DNA of 64,000 nt. Source: Chitinophagales bacterium. GTDB taxonomy: Bacteria > Bacteroidota > Bacteroidia > Chitinophagales > Chitinophagaceae. The notes under the pieces were generated by a model, which saw only the letters and a program-made list of their open reading frames with translations, was not told the origin of the DNA and did no database searches. Positions 62,237 through 64,000 of this stretch are shown here, piece after piece. The stretch covers positions 1 through 64,000 of the forward strand of contig JAJPKJ010000042.1 in NCBI GenBank assembly GCA_021323755.1. The letters run 5' to 3'. Within the stretch, counting starts at the first letter, position 1; every line of letters starts with the position of its first letter. The translations under genes and the position numbers were made by a program.

Positions 62237-64000
62237 TTATTCAGTTTTCAAACTCTTCACCGGGTTGGCTATTGCTGCTTTGATTGCCTGGAAAAAAATA
62301 CTAATCATTGCTAATGTAGTTGCTGATAATCCTGCTGCAAAAAATACCCACCAGCTGATATTGATCCTGTATGCAAAATTTTGCAGCCACTGATTCATAA
62401 GAAACCATGCAATGGGAAATGCGATTAATGATGCCAGCACAACGAGCTTGATAAAATCTCCTGAAATGAGTGCAACAATTTGAAACTCTCCAGCGCCCAA
62501 AACTTTTCTGATGCCTATTTCTTTTGTGCGCTGTACGGTTGTGTACGCGGCAAGTGCAAATAATCCGAGACAAGCAAGTATGATGGCAAGACTCGAAAAT
62601 ACGATGAATATTTTTGCTGTTTGTTGTTCCGTGTGATAAAGACTATTATAATTTTCGTCTAAAAAATGATATTGAAAAGGTCTGTAAGGCACTCTTTCTT
62701 TCCATACATTTTCCAAAGAGTGAAGCGTTGACGAAACATTATTACCTGAAATTTTTACGAATGACTGGAAAATATGAGCGTACCTCGAATCAAGAAAAAT
62801 AATCAGTGGAGCTATTTGCTGATGAAGCGGAGCAAAATGAAAATTTTTTATAACTGCTTTTACAATTCCCTTTTGCAAACCTCTATAAACTGTTTTTCCT
62901 ATTGCCTCTTCAGGTTTCCATCCCAATGCTTTTGCAAGTGATTCATTCAACATATATGTTGTGTGCGGATCAGGATTATTGGCACTGCTCATCTGCCTCC
63001 AGTCGGACAAACTGAAATCTTGACCCGCAACCAAATGTAATCCCATTGTACGAACAAAATCGATATCCGTTGGAGCTGCACGGACAAATAGTGGCGGGGC
63101 TGAAATATCATTTCTTGTTCTCACTTCATCATCCCATTGAATATTTGTAGTTTCTTCCGCTCCACAACTCACAGATAAAATATTTGGAACACGTTGAATT
63201 GATTCTTTAATTGCTTGAAAATTTTCGCGCATCGCACCATCAACCGGCAAAACAATAATGTGATCTTTATTATATCCGAGATCTTTATTCCTGACATAAG
63301 ACATTTGCTGAAAAATAATTACCGTAGATATGATGAGAAAAACAGAAACAAAAAATTGAAAAACGATCAGTGATTTACGAAATGCAAAGGAGCCCCCGGA
63401 AAAAGAAAATCCTGCTTTCAATATTTTTATGAGTTTTAAGTTTGACAAAATAAAAGCGGGGTTAACACCTGAAGCAAAACTGATTGCGAAAAAAAGAAGT
63501 ATTATCAAAGCGACCGAAAAAGGTTTAATCAGTATCGTTGCAGATAACGATCGCTCCACTAGCTGATTAAACTGAGGAAGGAATGTAATAACCAAAAAAA
63601 TGGCGAGTAGAAGTGCAAATAAATTCATCAAAAGCGATTCACCAATGAATTGACAGAATAACTGCCATCGCGTAGACCCCAATACTTTACGAATGCCAAT
63701 TTCAGAAATACGACTAGCAGATTGAGCAGTGGCAAGATTTGTATAGTTTACGCTGGCGATACAAAGAATCAGCATAGCAATTGCGCCGAGAACATAGATG
63801 TACGTTATGTTTCCGTTTGGTTCTAATCCCTCAAGATGGGAATACAAATGCACTTTTGCGAATGGCTCAAGATGAAAAATCAGGTAATCATTTCCAGCTT
63901 GTCCGCGATCTTGCTGATTATTCATGTATGTCGCGATATTTTTTTCCAATGCAGAAGCAATATCGGTATTGCGAAGTAAAAAATAAGTGGTGTAAATATG
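62237..64000 (-). CDS. FtsX/MacB-type ABC transporter permease, 5' end outside the window
   Basis: The minus-strand frame is open to the right edge (588 codons including the stop). The most upstream residues are HIYTTYFLLRNTDIASALEK, matching the periplasmic domain before the first FtsX trio. Then come AIAMLILCIASVNYTNLATA, IGIRKVLGSTRWQLFCQFIG, a helix at FQFFVSVFLIISTVIIFQQM, a second periplasmic domain and a final trio with KEIGIRKVLGAGEFQIVALI. It ends AAIANPVKSLKTE. About 210 N-terminal residues should lie beyond the window. The ATG/TTG codons near 63949 are internal and not starts. Confidence 0.88.
   Translation of the reverse strand, partial: HIYTTYFLLRNTDIASALEKNIATYMNNQQDRGQAGNDYLIFHLEPFAKVHLYSHLEGLEPNGNITYIYVLGAIAMLILCIASVNYTNLATAQSASRISEIGIRKVLGSTRWQLFCQFIGESLLMNLFALLLAIFLVITFLPQFNQLVERSLSATILIKPFSVALIILLFFAISFASGVNPAFILSNLKLIKILKAGFSFSGGSFAFRKSLIVFQFFVSVFLIISTVIIFQQMSYVRNKDLGYNKDHIIVLPVDGAMRENFQAIKESIQRVPNILSVSCGAEETTNIQWDDEVRTRNDISAPPLFVRAAPTDIDFVRTMGLHLVAGQDFSLSDWRQMSSANNPDPHTTYMLNESLAKALGWKPEEAIGKTVYRGLQKGIVKAVIKNFHFAPLHQQIAPLIIFLDSRYAHIFQSFVKISGNNVSSTLHSLENVWKERVPYRPFQYHFLDENYNSLYHTEQQTAKIFIVFSSLAIILACLGLFALAAYTTVQRTKEIGIRKVLGAGEFQIVALISGDFIKLVVLASLIAFPIAWFLMNQWLQNFAYRINISWWVFFAAGLSATTLAMISIFFQAIKAAIANPVKSLKTE

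Overview
The window looks like a chromosomal segment of a Bacteroidota bacterium, most likely Chitinophagaceae-like. The evidence is a SusC/SusD pair, Reg_prop/Y_Y_Y sensor kinases, many short-lipobox lipoproteins, ~800-residue FtsX/MacB-type permeases ending in NPVKSLRTE, DUF2911, GIN-domain, DUF6090-like and DUF3871-like proteins, weak Shine-Dalgarno signals and a few TAnnTTTG-type promoter elements. No intact rRNA, tRNA or CRISPR array is visible. Family names come from reading the protein sequences; no search was run.

Left part (1-31 kb). An MBL-fold hydrolase runs off the left edge. Next come a broken repeat protein, a permease divergent from a MarR regulator with a tandem operator between them, a DUF2911 lipoprotein, an amidohydrolase and a YceI protein. 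A plus-strand block follows: an unknown secreted protein, SusC, SusD and two tandem propeller sensor kinases (8.7-20.2 kb). This looks like a nutrient-uptake locus with its own membrane sensors. After it lie an FAD oxidoreductase, a Tat-type dipeptidase, a sensor kinase followed by a DUF6090-like membrane protein, a glycosyltransferase and an S41 peptidase.

Right part (31-64 kb). This accessory-looking stretch is dominated by minus-strand genes: five FtsX-type permeases (the last cut by the window edge), three secreted serine hydrolases with TPR-like tails, small secreted proteins, a block of three alpha/beta hydrolases plus a cupin, a peroxiredoxin/DsbA-like pair, and a second kinase/DUF6090-like pair whose DUF6090 copy has an in-frame stop. 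No ABC ATPase and no response regulator is encoded in the window, so the permeases and the kinases must find partners elsewhere.

The most striking signal is in the gaps. A 3'-terminal fragment of a tRNA-Met(CAU)-like gene, usually with a terminator-like hairpin, recurs in the same orientation at 44.7, 55.1 and 60.4 kb. Diverged relatives lie at 29.4, 31.8, 36.4, 38.9 and 52.0 kb, several fused to a conserved C-terminal peptide reading. A second repeat, a promoter-like box, lies a constant 92-93 bp upstream of three permease starts and once alone. The same region holds many relics: two permeases reduced to their ends, two kinases reduced to fragments, a DUF3871 fragment, and paired protein remnants flanking the hydrolase block. 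Together these suggest a hotspot where gene units were inserted or duplicated beside tRNA-derived sites and then eroded.
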